Part shown: positions 33,698 to 34,833 of the stretch, piece after piece
How positions within the stretch are numbered: the first letter of the stretch is position 1
Layout of the letters: the number at the start of each line of letters is the position of its first letter
Source of the DNA: Hyphomicrobiales bacterium
GTDB lineage: Bacteria; Pseudomonadota; Alphaproteobacteria; Rhizobiales; Beijerinckiaceae
Assembly: GCA_947455725.1 (NCBI GenBank)
Contig: CANGPL010000026.1
Coordinates: 1 to 34,833, forward strand
Direction of reading: 5' to 3'
Length of the DNA stretch: 34,833 nucleotides
Program-made: the position numbers and the translations under genes
The notes under the pieces: model-generated
The model's input: the letters and a program-made list of their open reading frames with translations, nothing else
Told to the model about the DNA's origin: nothing
Database searches by the model: none

Positions 33698-34662
33698 TAG
33701 CGCCCCAACTGCTTTTCGCGAGCCGCGCGCAGCTTCGCAAAATCCTCACCCGCATGATGCGATGAACGCGTAAGCGGCGTGGAGGATACGAGCAGAAAGC
33801 CCTTGGTATAGGCTATCGTCTCATAGGCATTAAACGCGTCCGGCGTCACAAATTCGATCACAGCGTGGTGCTTTTTGGTTGGCTGCAAATATTGACCGAT
33901 GGTGAGGAAATCCACATCGGCGGACCGAAGATCATCCATCAATTGCAGAACTTCGTTCCGCTCTTCGCCTAAACCAACCATGATGCCGGATTTGGTGAAG
34001 ATCGACGGATCGAGCTCTTTCACCCGCTGCAAAAGCCGGATCGAATGGAAATAACGCGCGCCCGGACGAACCGTCAGATAGTTTGAAGGTACCGTTTCAA
34101 GATTGTGATTGAACACATCAGGTTTGGCTTCAACAACGATCTCTAAAGCGCCGTCTTTTCTCAAAAAATCCGGGGTTAAAATTTCAATTGTCGTCTGCGG
34201 CGAGCGGGCGCGGATGGCGCGGATGACGTGCGCAAAATGTAACGCGCCGCCATCTTTCAGATCATCGCGATCAACTGAGGTGATAACGACATGGGATAGG
34301 CCTAATTTGGCAACGGCATCGGCAATCTTGGCAGGCTCATCGCTATCAAGCGCGTCCGGCATACCGGTTTTGACATTGCAAAAGGCGCAAGCGCGCGTGC
34401 ACGTATCGCCCATGATCATGAAGGTCGCGTGCTTCTTCTCCCAGCACTCGCCAATATTGGGGCAACCCGCCTCTTCGCAGACCGTGACGAGGCCATGCTC
34501 TTTGACGATCCGGTTGGTCTCTGCCCAAAGCGGCGAGCCCGGCGCTTTTACCCTGATCCATTCAGGCTTGCGCTGAATGGGGCTATCGGGACGATTGGCC
34601 TTTTCAGGATGGCGCACAGCCTTGCGCGGGTCATCCTTCAAGAGATCAATGACGGTGGCCAT
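33697..34662 (-). CDS. lipA: Lipoyl synthase
   Basis: 321 residues of the radical-SAM enzyme that inserts two sulfurs into octanoyl-protein to make lipoate. The auxiliary cluster cysteines are in [14 protein letters not shown] (C-x4-C-x5-C). The radical-SAM cluster is [10 protein letters not shown] (C-x3-C-x2-C). A serine ligand motif is present near the end in [18 protein letters not shown] (R-S-S). It lies 42 bp after the lpdA stop and overlaps the coq10-like gene by one base. Its product supplies the cofactor of pyruvate dehydrogenase, whose E3 gene is just upstream. Confidence 0.97.
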   Translation of the reverse strand: MATVIDLLKDDPRKAVRHPEKANRPDSPIQRKPEWIRVKAPGSPLWAETNRIVKEHGLVTVCEEAGCPNIGECWEKKHATFMIMGDTCTRACAFCNVKTGMPDALDSDEPAKIADAVAKLGLSHVVITSVDRDDLKDGGALHFAHVIRAIRARSPQTTIEILTPDFLRKDGALEIVVEAKPDVFNHNLETVPSNYLTVRPGARYFHSIRLLQRVKELDPSIFTKSGIMVGLGEERNEVLQLMDDLRSADVDFLTIGQYLQPTKKHHAVIEFVTPDAFNAYETIAYTKGFLLVSSTPLTRSSHHAGEDFAKLRAAREKQLGR

Positions 34663-34704
34663 AATATCTACTCCGTACGGGCGGAATCACCCTCAGCCAC
34701 GCCT

Positions 34705-34833
34705 TTATATATGGATTGCTCGCCCATATGCATCCAGCACGCTTTCATGCATCATTTCAGAAAGCGTTGGATGGGGGAAGACGGTGTGCATGAGGTCTTC
34801 TTCGGTGGTCTCGAGCCCCATAGCGACGACGAA
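34705..34833 (-). CDS. lpdA: Dihydrolipoamide dehydrogenase, C-terminal end (partial at window edge)
   Basis: The last 42 codons on the minus strand, stop TAA 34707-34705, read FVVAMGLETTEEDLMHTVFP, then HPTLSEMMHESVLDAYGRAI and HI. HPTLSE holds the catalytic His-Glu pair in the dimerisation domain of LpdA, the FAD-dependent E3 subunit of 2-oxo-acid dehydrogenases. The rest lies beyond 34833. The lipA neighbour makes the pyruvate dehydrogenase E3 the likely identity. Confidence 0.93.
   Translation of the reverse strand, partial: FVVAMGLETTEEDLMHTVFPHPTLSEMMHESVLDAYGRAIHI

Noticed and set aside
1..34833. CRISPR array, prophage or known defence island
   Set aside because: No regularly spaced repeats, phage structural genes or defence-family domains were seen on either strand.

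Overview
The window reads as chromosomal DNA from an alphaproteobacterium, most likely of the Hyphomicrobiales (Rhizobiales). The evidence is the gene neighbourhood lpdA-lipA-coq10-like / cinA / ispDF / dusB-ntrB-ntrC-ntrY-ntrX-hfq-hflX / mazG, a fused IspDF, a phosphatidylcholine synthase and an SPOR-less RlpA. I cannot name genus or species. Base composition is moderate and visibly uneven: the core genes are GC-richer and a stretch near 13-14 kb is AT-rich.

Layout. 1-185: the end of an IS1595-type insertion sequence (transposase N-terminus plus terminal inverted repeat), running off the left edge. 186-560: the C-terminal remnant of an AEC-family transporter gene, cut by the IS and also carrying an in-frame stop. 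557-4234: a UbiH-type FAD hydroxylase (-), phosphatidylcholine synthase (+) and a SulP anion transporter (-). 4349-9729: a four-gene BMP-type nucleoside/purine ABC importer operon (-) with a divergent purine-type deaminase (+). 9735-12159: rimO (-) and a DMT exporter (+). 12308-14626: four co-directional envelope genes (SH3b protein, 54-residue DUF3309-type membrane protein, ABC membrane domain with no ATPase, glycine-zipper lipoprotein), followed by a tRNA-Ser(UGA) on the minus strand.

15179-22202 (+): rlpA, a strong terminator, then tmk-holB-metG-tatD-MBL hydrolase, mostly overlapping, and mazG. 22199-31364 (-): hflX, hfq, ntrX, ntrY, ntrC, ntrB and dusB, read in the order dusB to hflX. This is the nitrogen-regulatory locus: NtrB/NtrC sense and respond to nitrogen status, NtrY/NtrX form a second membrane-linked pair, and Hfq and HflX act on RNA and ribosomes. 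31522-33245 (+): ispDF (isoprenoid precursors) and cinA. 33242-34833 (-): the end of lpdA, then lipA and a coq10-like gene, the tail of a pyruvate dehydrogenase/lipoate cluster.

Most of the window is conserved housekeeping DNA. The points most worth a second look are the IS-disrupted and stop-containing transporter gene at the left edge, the ATPase-less ABC membrane protein within an AT-rich envelope-gene cluster, the GSFTGA loop variant in NtrC beside an NtrX that lacks the motif, and the absence of a D,D-carboxypeptidase gene between rlpA and tmk. I did not find a CRISPR array, prophage, toxin-antitoxin pair or a clear new defence system.
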